The position numbers were made by a program, and so were the translations under genes. From Diplolepis rosae (Eukaryota; Arthropoda; Insecta; Hymenoptera; Diplolepididae): DNA of 64,000 bases. Positions 1-10,980 of the stretch are shown piece by piece. The stretch spans positions 1,488,001 through 1,552,000 of the forward strand of contig JAPYXD010000696.1 in NCBI GenBank assembly GCA_030998225.1. The letters run 5' to 3'. Below the pieces are notes generated by a model that was not told the DNA's origin, ran no database searches, and was given only the letters and a program-made list of their open reading frames with translations. Every line of letters begins with the position of its first letter. The first letter of the stretch is position 1.

Positions 1-91
1 AATGCGGCAACTAGTCTGAACACGTAGTCCTTACTTTTTATTTTTTATATCATTTCATTTTACTGATTTATGAGATGTTACTGTAGATTAA

Positions 92-259
92 TTTGAAATT
101 CGAGGACAGTGGTATTGCCAATTAACTACCGAAGTGCTGGAAAAGAGTAAGGGAAAGAGCAAACAACAAAAGGCTTCTGATTCGGATCTGGATGTGGACA
201 TGTTAGGTCATCAACAACCGATTTCTCGTGCTCGAATTTACATAAAATATGAAGTATAA
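92..259 (+). CDS. possible terminal exon, unrecognised protein
   Basis: A frame open from 92 to a TAA at 257-259 encodes a lysine/serine/aspartate-rich stretch containing EKSKGKSKQQKASDSDLDVD and ending in KYEV. The low-complexity charged composition looks more like protein than random AT-rich DNA. I see no convincing splice acceptor at its 5' side and do not recognise a family. It could be the last exon of a gene that starts left of the window, or chance. Confidence 0.2.
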   Translation, partial: FEIRGQWYCQLTTEVLEKSKGKSKQQKASDSDLDVDMLGHQQPISRARIYIKYEV

Positions 260-2220
260 CGTTTCAATCAAAACATTTATTAATTACGTTGTGGAGAAAG
301 GTTAGCATTATTTAAAAAAATAATAATCAAATTAACTATCAACTTCTTTTAATACGGTTTATCTCACTACAATTTAAAACTTAATATAATTCTGAAACTA
401 TCAGCACAAAACAATAGCCTGAACCATAATTCATCACATTTTTGTTTTTTCCTTACTAGGATACAAAAAAGCATCTTCTTCAAGGGTAGCATTGTGTGTT
501 CTGCTTTTAAAGCTGATGCAAAGTTAATATCAAGTTACATTTTTTGAGATCAGATTCAAGTATTTTAACCAGTTTTCGTAGTTGAATTTGTGCTCACCTA
601 CATTCTTTGAGTTAGAACAGCCAGAAATCTAAATAAACTAACTATTTTTCCGCTTACCTGAACTGAAAAAGTAGTTGAGGACAAATTCAACCGCGCAAAC
701 TCCTCACAATGTATGCTCTTGGACTGAGGCCATTGTTACGCTGATAGCATCATATGAAGATCATTTAAAACTATAAAAATTGCAATAAATTCTTGTTTCT
801 TTGCCATTGCAGTGTTGAAAGATCTAATATAGAAATTCAACAACTTCATTTAGAAATTACAATGATAAATTTAATTTTTCTACTCTGGCGCCGATCAATT
901 AAAATAAAAAACCAGTTCCTTCGTTACCAAACAAAGCGCCCAAAGAATGTCAACGACCTTCAGTTAGCGAATTGAGAATTTCCAATCCCGTCTTGCTTTG
1001 CATAATGACGCATTCTAACGATCACTACGTTCTAGTCTTACATTCGATAACCTACCATTCGCTAGTTAAAATATATGCATTTCTGAAAAATTGTATGACT
1101 TCGTAAATGAACTCACAATTTCGTCTGACCACAAGTCTCTGGATTCCATCCAACGCAATGGTAGACCACCACGCGAATCACAATTTGATACATTCGAGAA
1201 TTGCCTACTGAAGATGTAAAAAATTCATTGCAGAAATGATTTCAAGTTCAGAAGTCGTAGTGATCTTCTCAATAGATAGATTTATCGAAAACATTAAACA
1301 ATTTTTAATAGAAAGATGCATTTCAAGGGGAAAATTGTGCTTATTGGATAACCTTTATCGAAGAAAACATATCTTTTCAAAAATAATTTTTACTGTAGAA
1401 ACTTAAAAGCAGAAATACGAAAAGCAAAGATATTAGATAAATCAAGACCAATGAACCAGAATTGGATTAACCCAGTTGGAGTTGGTTTACATGAATATTA
1501 ATTTGTAGAGGTGGTTTAAAATCAATATACATCGAGATGAAATTTCCCTCGGACAAAAAGTATTCAAACAAAAGGATAATATGTAAACCAGTCTAAAATT
1601 TTAAATGTGCGACAAAGATGAAACAAGGAGAACAAAAATAGCATCATAGGATGTTCATTTGTGATTAACCGGGATTCGGCGCTGCGTCATTTACATGCCT
1701 CACAAAATCTGTGACTCTGAACCAAATGATTTAAAAATTTTGCCGTGTTTTTGGAACATACTCAGGGTCACTCCATCCAAATTTAATTACATTTGGACCT
1801 TTGGAGAAAAAAAAATTGAAAATAACATACAACAATTTATGGTTTTAAAAATATAGCAATCTATACCCTCTAATGGTATCCACGATACTTTTTTCCAAAA
1901 ATTGCTATATTTTTAAACAAAAATATTCGAGATATGTAGAAAAAATCATAATGGAAAATTGTTTGCTTAAATAACTTCTACAAATTTGCATTTACACTTT
2001 TTAAAAATTATATATTAGATAAGTGAACAGGAACCAAAAATAAACCGTGAAAAATATGTTTCTACAAGAGTCGAATTAACTTTCAGAAAATTTTATTCAC
2101 ATTTACAATATTATAAAATTGACTTGAGTTTCAGCATTAAATTAAAAGAAATAAACTTGAATGTATGCAAAGAACATATAACGTAAGACATAAAAACAGA
2201 TGTTGAAATGAAATGAGCAA
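260..2220. other. AT-rich non-coding stretch
   Basis: I see no supported gene, RNA or clear repeat here. Short frames, such as one near 793-975, have no recognisable motif and no splice signals. Confidence 0.5.
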
Positions 2221-2580
2221 GGAGCTGCCGTTACGGTCAATGGCGAGCGTTATCGTGCGATGCTCAACGAATTTTTGTTTCCAAAAATTGAAGAGGATGA
2301 CATGGACAACATTTGGTTTCAACAGGGCGGGGTCACTTGCCACACAGCCAACGTAACAATCGATCTTTGGCGCACCGTTTACGAAAATCGAATAATCAGC
2401 CGAAATTCTGATGTCAATTGGCCGCCTCGGAGCTGTGATTTGAAATACGAAATCGAAGTTGTCATTGATGGGATTGAAGCCCAAACAATCGAAAATGTAC
2501 TGAAAAATTGGGTTGATCGAATGGGGCACTGTAAGGTCAGCCGTGGCAGCCATTTGCATGATTTTGTGTTTCATTCTTAA
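2221..2580 (+). pseudogene. mariner/Tc1-superfamily transposase relic (C-terminal part)
   Basis: The frame entering at 2221 and ending at a TAA (2578-2580) reads like the catalytic C-terminal part of an IS630/Tc1/mariner-type transposase: VNGERYRAMLNEF, then WFQQGGVTCHTA, then DVNWPPRSCDL, then VLKNWVDRMGHC. In this family the block is normally QQDG..CHTA and carries the second catalytic aspartate; here that position is glycine. The usual TPLDYFLWG segment after SCDL is absent, so the third catalytic aspartate is missing through an in-frame deletion. The 5' half is absent. An ending of CACCCTGTA at 2678-2686 probably marks the element's 3' terminus. It is a dead fragment, and no left terminus was found. 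Confidence 0.8.
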
Positions 2581-2689
2581 ATGGAAAGGTTCAATCTTTC
2601 TGATAAAACCATACTTATGAAAAAATATCTATAAGTTTTTTTTTAAAGCCGATTCAAATTCCAAATGTTAGATCGACCACCCTGTATAT

Positions 2690-3250
2690 TAAAGGCATGT
2701 AAACAAACAAATTTGGTATCTGTAAATCTAAAACCTTGACAAAATTGTGGATTTTTCTCAAATGTGAAATACAAAACATCTTATATTGAAGTGCTTTAAG
2801 TTCTGGTCGGTGCAAAATTTATTGATTAAATAAATGCTTGAAACTTCGATTTAACTCACGGTTGTTTTAGAGACCAAGATTATATCTACAATAAGACAAA
2901 CATAATATTCAGCGAAATAAGTCCCATGAAAAGATTGAAATAAATTGAAAAGCAGTAACCTGCACTTATAAAATCATGAATTAAACAGAAGTTACGACAT
3001 TGTTTCGGGATCTCATCGTGGTTTCGCTTATAAAGATCAGAAGCTGGATAGAACGTGATAGTGAATGCGTGGTTTGTAGGTCAGTGGCGACTTGCGGGTA
3101 AAGCAAGCATCTTTTGCAAAGTGCTGCCTCGCGGCGATAGGTAAACGACAATGCCAGTTTGCAGTTAAAGGACATGCGGGCGAGATAGTGTAACCACTCT
3201 GACATTATCGTTTGCGTAATCGAAATTTCACGTTGATTAACGTTGTTGCA
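2690..3250. other. intergenic or 5' intron sequence
   Basis: There is no coding signal until the splice acceptor at 3251. This could be an intron of the membrane-protein gene that follows. Confidence 0.35.
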
Positions 3251-3263
3251 GATCGAGGCGACG

Positions 3264-3437
3264 ATGGCCGTAACGATCGAAGCAGCGAACCCTCTATCTT
3301 GGCACATTCCGAGGCCATCCTTGGTTGGACGTAGCGAGAGAGATAGCGAGAATGGAAGTTGGGCTTTACATCATTTACATCCAAACTCACCATCCAGAGG
3401 GTCGACATCCTCACAAGGTTCCACTTCTAGCACTCAT
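3264..3437 (+). CDS. exon of unrecognised membrane protein (first coding exon)
   Basis: A TTGTTGCAG acceptor at 3243-3251 is followed by an ATG at 3264, 58 codons, and a strong donor GTAAGA at 3438. The exon encodes a polar, serine-rich N-terminus (MAVTIEAANPLSWHIPRPSL..., then NSPSRGSTSSQGSTSSTH). It ends exactly at phase 0, and the exon at 5701 opens at phase 0 in the same frame. Together they give a cytosolic Ser/Pro-rich tail leading to a single membrane segment, the layout of a type II membrane protein. I do not recognise the family; a neprilysin-like or other type II ectoenzyme is possible but unproven. The ATG is the first in frame after the acceptor, so an upstream non-coding exon is implied. 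Confidence 0.6.
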
Positions 3438-3788
3438 GTAAGAATACGAGAGTTATGAAAATATTTCTAGATCAACCCTTTCCTCCACTTCATTATTTTC
3501 AATTCATCAAACTGTACCCAGAAAACTTTAACCTTTCAACTTTTTAGTACATTATTCGAGAATTATCTCTTAAAAAGGCTTGAATACAGACTCCAGAGAG
3601 ACTTTAGAGTTCAGAGGTAGTCAAAATATCCATGTCTAATACGAAAAACTAGCCACTAAAATTATGAATAAAAAAAGAAAAAATTTCGCATGTCCTCAAA
3701 AACAACATTTTTACCTCAAAACAAGCTCACAATAAATTTTGGAGAATTATGTACATCTTTCATCTAACTTCCTAATTCTTGGATAATA

Positions 3789-4702
3789 ACACAGGTCTGT
3801 AAATAATGGGTTTGTATTTGTTGTTGGAAAACGAAAGATCATTTCCGGGGTAATTTTTGACGTAGAATCCGAATCCGAAATCAGAATCAGCCTACCACGT
3901 CAGGATTTTGTGATATTTGAGGTTATGTGCTCGAAAAATGGGGTTTTTCGCTACTTTTCAGGTTATGTACAGGGCGCAAGAATTTTTTTTGCCTTTTTCT
4001 CAAATGTCATCATTTAGCACTACTCTTTCCCTTCAAAATGAGCTATTTAACAGTCACAAGCGATTTTTGTTTACAAAGATACGGCCATATCGAGTTTTGA
4101 CATTTATCCGAACAACCTTATGAGCATTATTCACATTGACTCTTTGGTGCATGCCATTTTGCATTCGAAAATTCATCTTGAAAATTTGTGCTTGAGGGTT
4201 TTGATGATCTGTGAATAAAAATTTACAGTCAGAAAATTTACATTTCCATTTCTAAGATGGCGGATCGAAATTTACGAAATCAAACGATTTCGCTCTCTAA
4301 TGTCAATTTTCTGACTCTAAATTCTTATTCACAGACCATCAAAACCCGCAAGCACAAATTTTCAAGATAAGTTTTCGAATGCAAAATGGTATGCACCAAA
4401 GAGTCAATGTGAATGCTCATAAGGTTGTTCGGATAAATGTCATAACTTGATATGGCCGTATCTTGAAGGGAAAGAGTAGTGCTAAATGATAACATTTGAG
4501 AAAAAAACCAAAAAAATTTCTTGTGCCCTGTACATATAACCTCAAAAGTAGCGAAAAACCCCATTTTCCGAGCACATAACCTCAAATATCTCAAAATCCT
4601 GACGTGATAGGCTGATTCTGATTTCGGATTCGGATTCTACGTCAAAAATTACCCCGGAAATGATCTTTCGTTTTCCAACAACAAAACCTTGCAGACCTGT
4701 GT
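3789..4702. mobile_element. foldback element with ~0.4-kb inverted arms
   Basis: The left arm (3789 to about 4213) and right arm (about 4323 to 4702) are inverted copies around a loop of about 100 bp. The ends are ACACAGGTCTG and CAGACCTGTGT. The arms differ by scattered changes and small indels, including a segment near 4040-4075 missing from the right arm, so the insertion is not recent. It lies in the intron between the two membrane-protein exons. Apparent frames in the two arms mirror each other and are not genes. Confidence 0.85.
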
Positions 4703-5612
4703 AATTAGCTTCAATAATAATTAGCTTAAATTCGAAAGATCCAGGTGAAATTAAATAACTATTTCCAAAACATTCAACTGAAGAGAAACTGATTGAACCA
4801 ATTTAAGTAAATTTAGCTCAATTTAATTTTGTCTAAAATCAATAACGGTTCGAGTCCATGGATCAAAAGGACCACATGACTGAACTATACATTAACTCGT
4901 TCATGTAATATAACCTCTTTTATTTTACAAAATACCTTTCTGAAAATTTGTGAAACGTAACAAAAGACAATAAAATCACGTCTATTAACTTCTTTTTAGT
5001 AAAAATTTTGAAAAAAATTGGAAGAATTATAGATAATTACAGATAATTGTAACTCAGACGAAGTTGACAGACGTTCTTTATCATCTTCTGTTGTATTTCC
5101 CAAATTTTCAGAGAGATATTGAGCCATGGGCTTAACTGAATTGTGTTTAAAATTAGCTAATTTATCTCATTTTACTAAAATATTATTAGGATTTGATTTT
5201 AATTTGAGGTTATTTAAAATTGACTTGAATTATTTTAACACTTGAATGAATTATTTTTTAATTTAATAGTTATCTCAATTTGAATATAATATGCAGTTAA
5301 TTAACGGATTACATCATAAACAATTAAATTAAATCAAGCTGCTTTTAAATGAAAAATTGTTAAACAAAATTAAATGGAATGACTTTTATATAAAATACAC
5401 CTACTAAAAAATTACCAATTAATATTCAAAGCAAGAGCCGCCAGAATGCAAAATTAACGCACTTGTTGATTCTATTTTTCTATTGATTTAAAAATACATA
5501 TACATATCCTTATTTTAATCGATTTCCAATTTCTAGAATTCTAGAATCCTACTTAAAAAGCACATAATAAAAAGGAGACAAGTTAAGCAGGCTCAGGTCT
5601 ATGAACACTCTT
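4703..5612. other. intron sequence, AT-rich
   Basis: This is presumed intron between the exons at 3264-3437 and 5701-5965. No further feature was seen. Confidence 0.4.
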
Positions 5613-5656
5613 AAGTTATCGAGTACCTTGTTATCGAGTACCTTGTTATCGAGTTT
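5613..5656. repeat. short tandem repeat, 15-17 bp unit x ~3
   Basis: The unit GTTATCGAGTACCTT is repeated back to back, with a third degenerate copy, 45 bp upstream of the splice acceptor at 5700. Confidence 0.8.
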
Positions 5657-5700
5657 CCTGATAAAATGTTAAATTACTAATATCCAATCTTTGTTTTCAG

Positions 5701-5965
5701 AGCGCAGCTTCAGGTACGTTACTTTTGACGGCAGCAAATCTGGCGAATCTTGCCGTGATGCATCCACCAACGGTGACAGCTCCGAAACAACTCGACACGG
5801 CATCAGTTGCTAGCAGCACGCACTTTACAATTGTCAACGGGTTAGGCAGACCACCAATTGTGAATAGAAAATCCTGGTGTGCGAAGAACAAACTCACAGT
5901 TCTCGTCTGCACAACGAGTTTCATATTCATGATTAGTCTACTCGCAGGTGTACTTTTTATGGAAT
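5701..5965 (+). CDS. exon of unrecognised membrane protein (membrane segment)
   Basis: The acceptor TTTGTTTTCAG ends at 5700 and the donor GTAAGT starts at 5966. The exon holds 88 codons plus one base and continues the frame of the exon at 3264-3437. It has an Ala/Thr-rich stretch, a basic juxtamembrane part (NRKSWCAKNK, exon residues 55-64) and one hydrophobic segment of about 23 residues (exon residues 65-87, containing FIFMISLLAGVLF). The Cys-Lys-rich side precedes the membrane segment, consistent with N-inside topology. A possible next exon lies at 6096: acceptor TTTATGTTTCAG, then a frame giving LRARSMYD and TAG at 6119-6121, or a 12-nt microexon with a donor GTATGT at 6108. I cannot say which, and the ectodomain is not visible in the window. 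Confidence 0.65.
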
Positions 5966-6121
5966 GTAAGTGGAGAATTGAAAATTTATTATATTTCAAA
6001 TTGATAGAAAATCTTACAATATTTAATTATAAATGTTGCTATGAATCTATCTTGACTTCACTATAAATTTCGTTGGCATTCGTTTTATGTTTCAGTGAGG
6101 GCTCGAAGTATGTACGACTAG

Positions 6122-7749
6122 ACTTAGGACTCATTAGATGATAATCCAGGGAAGTCAGTTGGCATGCTACTGGTATTTTCTGACAGATGTTTATTCAGCA
6201 TCGAATGTCACAGATAGTTTAGAAGAAAAATGTGTAAAAACTGTCATTAGAGTCGTTGTGCGATCTAAGTTTAGCTTCGATGTGAAGTTTTAATTCTTAC
6301 TGAACTGGCTTTTTAATAACTCTAGCTGCATACATACCAGTAATGGTATTGCCGAGGAATTTCACGACCTCCAAAACCCCTTGAAACCAATTCTTAGTCC
6401 TTGATGGAAAATGTAGATAAATACAAGTAAAATCTTTGTTGAATGACTTATAAGAAATTTAGGGAATTTTTGCACTCAGGCAAAGATAGTGGTCCTCTAA
6501 GTATTTAGAATTTAGCAAGACGGTATAAAGTTCTGATACCTAGGTAGCTCCCTCGTAGGTTGTTTACTTGTAAGATATTGAAATATCCGCGAATGGAGCT
6601 TCTTCAGCAAAGATTAGGACATAGATAAATATATTTCATAAAATGAAAACGTCAGGTTATGTTTTTAGAAAATCTGGAAATCTAATTTGTTGGAAATGTA
6701 TGCTTAGCGACAAAGAAGGGTGCGTCATGTAAAACTGCCAATTAATCAAAAAATCTAAATTCGGTGACGACCTTCGTAATTTAAGATGTAAGTTTGTATT
6801 GCACTATGTCAAAAGTGTAGTACGTAAATTCAGTAATTACATTTATGTAATGACCACGTGTCATGCTCTCCGTGAGTGAAGCTGTTTCATGTTATTAATT
6901 TATATCTGAACTAACCATTCATCGAGATAATTGCCTCTAGACTAGAACAACTATAACGCTCTCTATCATCAACTGTTTTAAGTAAACACAACCGTTACGA
7001 TCAAGGTTGCTAACTGAAGAGCTTTATTAGTACCTTAAGTAGCTTTTAATACAATGTTATATTTATCAGTGATAGACTGTTCTTGAAATTTGATTCAAAT
7101 TACCTAAATTTTTCTCATTAACAGATAAATAATATGAGACCTAACTAAAACAATTACATAGCTTAAGTTTGAAATATATTTAATTTTCTGGAAAATTGGC
7201 AAAACTGATCACAAGAGATTTCTTAAATATTTCAAGCCTGGTTCTAAATTAGTACAACGATTCAAGATATTTAATAAAATATTCTTGATGGGAATTCGTA
7301 CGAATAGAAAAAAGTTGAAATAGCGAACACAGAGTGATCGATCTACTAGTGGCGTAAATTAGCGATAATAGTTCAATCATAACTAACATTACCCGAATAA
7401 ATTCGGAACCTCTAGAAAATCTCTGCCAGGATCAACTTGTGAAAAATGAAATGTAGAGCGACCGATGCTGATCGCTCTCGGTGACTGTGATATTACTTCT
7501 GTATTAATTAATCGGCTCAACAAGAAATTATCAAAAGAAAAGCATAAGTTTATTTTCATAACCTTTTGTTCAGACTGCAAACCTACTAAATATATATACT
7601 ATTAAGATGATGATTCTGTCATGAAGTTTGAATATCTAGGATCAAATGCAAGAACTTATTTTTATAAGTTTCAAGCCTTATTTCAAATTGAATTTTTATT
7701 TTATTTTAAAAATGGCTTTTGCATTTATACGATTTTTTAATTGTAAACA
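6122..7749. other. non-coding, AT-rich
   Basis: No gene or repeat structure that I can support. It may be an intron of the membrane-protein gene. Confidence 0.4.
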
Positions 7750-7979
7750 CACTGAAAAAAATGGTTAGTAAAACCAACTACTTCGGTTTGTAAAATATAC
7801 CTCAGCTATTTTATTAGTTAGCACAGCAATTTTTTTTGTTGGTTTTACTATCTCAATTGTTATCACAAGAAGTTGGGTAGTATGACCAACAAAAAAAATT
7901 GTTGTGCTAACTAATAAAATAGCTGAGGCATATTTTACAAAACCGAAGTAGTTGGTTTTACTAACCATTTTTTTCAGTG
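7750..7979. mobile_element. palindromic MITE, 230 bp
   Basis: It starts CACTGAAAAAAATGGTTAGT and ends with the reverse complement. The arms of about 95-100 bp are almost perfect, interrupted only near the centre. Frames inside read the same on both strands because of the symmetry and are not genes. The near-identity of the arms suggests a recent insertion. The superfamily is not assigned, and the flanks show at most a CA duplication. Confidence 0.88.
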
Positions 7980-8120
7980 CACTCAAAAACAAAATTGTGG
8001 TTCAAAAAGACAAATTCTTTTAAATTTTATCAGTATTCTACTATTATATTTTTTAGTTTTGAAATTGAATTATTTTCTAAGTGTCATAACCACATTTCCT
8101 CAGGAAGGGTTTTTATACAC

Positions 8121-8313
8121 TAGTACATTACGTGCCCAGGCGCAGAATGAGGGTCATTGCGGGACGAGCGACAATGCTCGCAGGAGATCGAAGCTAAGGC
8201 GTAGTCGAGGCATAGCTGAGGCAAAACCGATACGAAGCCGAAGCGCGATCAGTCCTGCGAGCATTGTCGCGAGTCTCGGAATTACCCGAATTGTGTGCAT
8301 TGGCACGTATTCT
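8121..8313. mobile_element. MITE with TACGTGCC ends (copy 1)
   Basis: The left end is ATTACGTGCCCAGGCGCA and the right end is TGTGCATTGGCACGTATT, imperfect inverted repeats of about 27 bp. The interior is rich in TCGAGGC/CGAAGC words. The same termini occur at 17184-17315 and at both ends of the 3.2-kb THAP-bearing element at 47288-50538, so this looks like a deletion derivative of that element. Confidence 0.6.
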
Positions 8314-8697
8314 ATTTTATGTGACTTCGGTGCGTATACGAGTTTTTATGCGTACACTGGAATCTAAACTAGTATTGTAGTTGTTTGCGGCGCTAGTCAT
8401 TACACTTGATATGTCACGACTAGTCCCGGCCATTTTGATTTTATCGATCTTGTGTAGTAGTAATGGATTTTAGTAGACGCATGCGCAGTTCAAATGTACA
8501 AGGCTTTGCCAGTAAGATGCTAACGCTGTACGAAGAAGAAGAAGAATAAAGAAGGATTGAGCTTCGTTTCATGGCTATGGGCGCATGCGCAGTTCAATTT
8601 TTACATTTCATTCATTTATGGCGAAATGCACTACATTGCGCTACTGTTAACTGTAGCGAAAAAACGAGTTTGCGCGCCGGTGGCACATAAAATAATT
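8314..8697. repeat. dispersed ~0.35-kb module, orientation A
   Basis: The module runs from TCTATTTTATGTGACTTCGG to GGTGGCACATAAAA. It contains two copies of the word GCATGCGCAGTTCAA and a GAA-rich run. Related copies lie at about 22722-23057 (same orientation) and at 17316-17650 and 46905-47287 (opposite orientation). Its edges, GTGACTTCGGTGCGTATACG and CGCGCCGGTGGCACATAAAA, are degenerate inverted repeats, so the module may itself be a MITE next to the TACGTGCC element. Confidence 0.65.
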
Positions 8698-9394
8698 AAT
8701 CTACCTCACTGAAATTAATAAAGGTACTTACGATATTATACGACGTGTAATCTTGCATCTTTGTACAGTGAAATCACTTCCAACAATATAACTCCTCCTA
8801 TTTTGCGTTTAAAAGACAGTTTCGATTTATTCCAAAAAATAAAAAGCGTCACAATTCTCCCAAATCATAAAATAATTTCACTTGACCCCCTTTAATCTTT
8901 CACAAACGTAAAAATTGAAAGAGCTATTAAAAGTATTAAAAATAGAAGAATCTAAATTCAATATTATTCTTTTTTTTAAGTCAACGAAGAACAGAATTTC
9001 AAGATTAATACTGTTGCTGTCATTTAAAAGATCTTGTGAAATGATTGCACATCCACTGATACAGATACTATAAAACTGTCTGTGAAAATATAACTCGATT
9101 AAGAAAAGGGGGATATTCTTATGTTCAACAGAAAAAAAACTTCAACAAAACTTTGACGATGTCTAGATCGTAGAAAATCTGACAATTACAAAAACAACAA
9201 GCTTTAAAAAAATGTTATAATAAATTCTTCAATCTTAAAAAAAAGGCATGGATTTCCTGAACATTCTTCACAATCACAGCCATACATAAGAAATGTTTAT
9301 CATCAGAAAATGTTCACTCAATAATTCTAAAAATTAAAGGTTTTAAAAAATTTTCTTTAATCACAAAGAAGGTTAATTTAATTTTTCCAAATAA
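8698..9394. other. non-coding, AT-rich
   Basis: Nothing supported. Confidence 0.4.
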
Positions 9395-9622
9395 TTTCAG
9401 TCGATTATGTCGATTATTGGAAGACTGTATCACCCACCGCGATAACGGAGCTCTACTATACCGACTTTATCAAACTGCTATATAAAATTAATTTAACGAC
9501 ATTTTAAGACAAGATGAAATTTTCAATATGGTTCTAATCATTTCAATCGATTATGTCGATTATTGGAAGACTGTATCACCCACCGCGATAACGGAACTCT
9601 ACTATATTGACTTTATTAAACT
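9395..9622. repeat. tandem duplication with a conserved ~82-bp core
   Basis: Cores at 9395-9477 and 9541-9622 (offset 146 bp) both read TCGATTATGTCGATTATTGG through CACCCACCGCGATAACGGA and differ at about 5 positions. The following tails (about 60 bp) have diverged far more. In one frame on + both cores encode DYVDYWKTVSPTAITELYY. A truncated third copy of the first ~35 bp lies near 48140-48170 in inverse orientation. Copy 1 is preceded by a TTTCAG-like acceptor that is TTTCAA in copy 2, and I see no matching donors. The function is unknown. Confidence 0.7.
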
Positions 9623-9736
9623 GTGATTTAAAAATAATTTAAAGTAATTTTGAAACAAAATTATATTTTCAAGAAAGTTTTTATATTCGTTGCTGAATGA
9701 AGCGTAAATAGATCATGTGAGAAAAGTTGTATAAAA

Positions 9737-9807
9737 CCTCCGTAGCTCAAGTGATAGAGCGTTCAACCGGCAATGGAAAGGTTCTGGTCTCGATACCCAG
9801 CATCGTC
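9737..9807 (+). tRNA. tRNA-like sequence (degenerate tRNA or SINE head)
   Basis: It has an A-box-like TAGCTCAAGTGATAGAGC and a B-box-like GGTCTCGATACC at normal tRNA spacing. A D-arm (GCTC/GAGC) and most of a T-arm (CTGGT/CCCAG) can be drawn. The anticodon stem TTCAA/TGGAA has one mismatch, position 33 is C rather than T, and the acceptor ends do not pair. It is therefore a tRNA-derived relic, not a confident functional gene. Confidence 0.35.
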
Positions 9808-10797
9808 TAAACGTTCTTTCATCCATGAAGAATATTTCTCAAGTTTAAAAAAGTTGATTCAAACTTCATACACTTTTCAAACTTACGTACAAAATTATTC
9901 TTGTTTACAATTCACATTAAAATTATAGTGAAATCTTAAACGAATTATGAGGTTAAAATTGATTAACATGAGGTTAACAATGTACTATTATTATGTACTC
10001 CTTATCTTTTAACTTTGATACAAATCAACTTGTTTGATTAGTCAAATTTATTGGTTAGTATGACTTCTTTTGTATAATGTATTGCTTGATTGAGCAAATG
10101 GATTATGGTAATAAACCTTGGAGAAAGGGATGTTTAGATGCTGATCATTTTTTTCCCTTAGTGCTTTTGATCTTAGGAATACGACAGTCTATGTTTTTAA
10201 TAACTAGCCTATAATCGTGCATTTTGCGTCCAGTTTACAATCATGTAAAATGGGCCATTATTTACGAGTGTCTAAGAAAAAATATTTTTACTAGTAAAAT
10301 AAATTTAAAAAATGCTTGTTTAATGATAAAATCGAAAACTAAGATCCTTTCCAGTTTCCTGTACATTCCCAATAAAAGCAGTTCCGTCAATGTTCAATGA
10401 AGTGAAGTAAGCTGTCTATGGAAGTTAAAATACATAATTCATGCACGCATACACCGACTTTTATTTCCTACAATTTCCATTACATTATCTCCTATTTTAC
10501 TAAAAATTAAGCATTTCCCGTTAACCACACAGTTCGGGATAGTTCTGTGTCAGTATTGGCTCTTGCTCGTAAGTTAACACGTGATATTCTATAACCATAG
10601 TTATGCTCCTGATATATGCGATTTTAAATTTTAGAGACGGCTGCGTTAGTTCTCAGACATAAAGGAGGTTTATGAACTTCATTTTGAATTTATTGGAAGT
10701 TTAACTACAGGTCAAAAAATCAATGTCAAAAATATTCATCGTTAAAAAGTTTTCTCTATACAAATGAACAATAATTAAAGTACATAAAATGTCTTAC
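9808..10797. other. non-coding, probably intron of the NudC gene
   Basis: No downstream NudC exon (CS domain) was recognised here on the minus strand. Otherwise featureless. Confidence 0.35.
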
Positions 10798-10980
10798 CTC
10801 AACTTCCTGGAGAGTTTGAGTCCATCGATAATTGGGCAAATCAGCTCCATTTCCGCTATTAGGTTTGAGTTTTCCTGCCTCGTTCTCATCTTCTTCTTCT
10901 TCTAAATCGTCACTTTTTGCTTTATTTTTGCTTTCAACAGAGCTAGACGATGCGATGACCTCCGCGTTTTTAGCAGCTTT
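10798..10980 (-). CDS. nudC: NudC exon (nuclear distribution protein, linker and start of CS domain)
   Basis: On the minus strand an acceptor TTTCTTTCTAG precedes 10980 and a donor GTAAGA follows 10798. The exon is exactly 61 codons, phase 0 at both ends. It encodes KAAKNAEVIASSSS, an acidic run (DDLEEEEDENE) and then KLKPNSGNGADLPNYRW followed by TQTLQEVE. This is the acidic linker and the first strand of the p23/CS domain of NudC proteins, which act as Hsp90-linked co-chaperones in dynein-dependent nuclear migration and cell division. The W in NYRWTQTL is a family hallmark. The exons before it (coiled-coil N-terminus) and after it (rest of the CS domain) were not confidently found. A 25-nt candidate upstream exon may lie at about 11126-11150, between a TTTTTCAG and a GTGAGT on the minus strand. 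The surrounding introns are long. Confidence 0.85.

Noticed and set aside
8059..8367. Arg/Ser-rich ORF over the TACGTGCC MITE
   Set aside because: The frame lies entirely in repeat sequence and arises from its CG-rich words. The same region at other copies is not open.
9737..9807. Functional tRNA-Ala
   Set aside because: GGC sits in the anticodon position, but the acceptor ends do not pair and U33 is missing, so only a tRNA-like relic is claimed.
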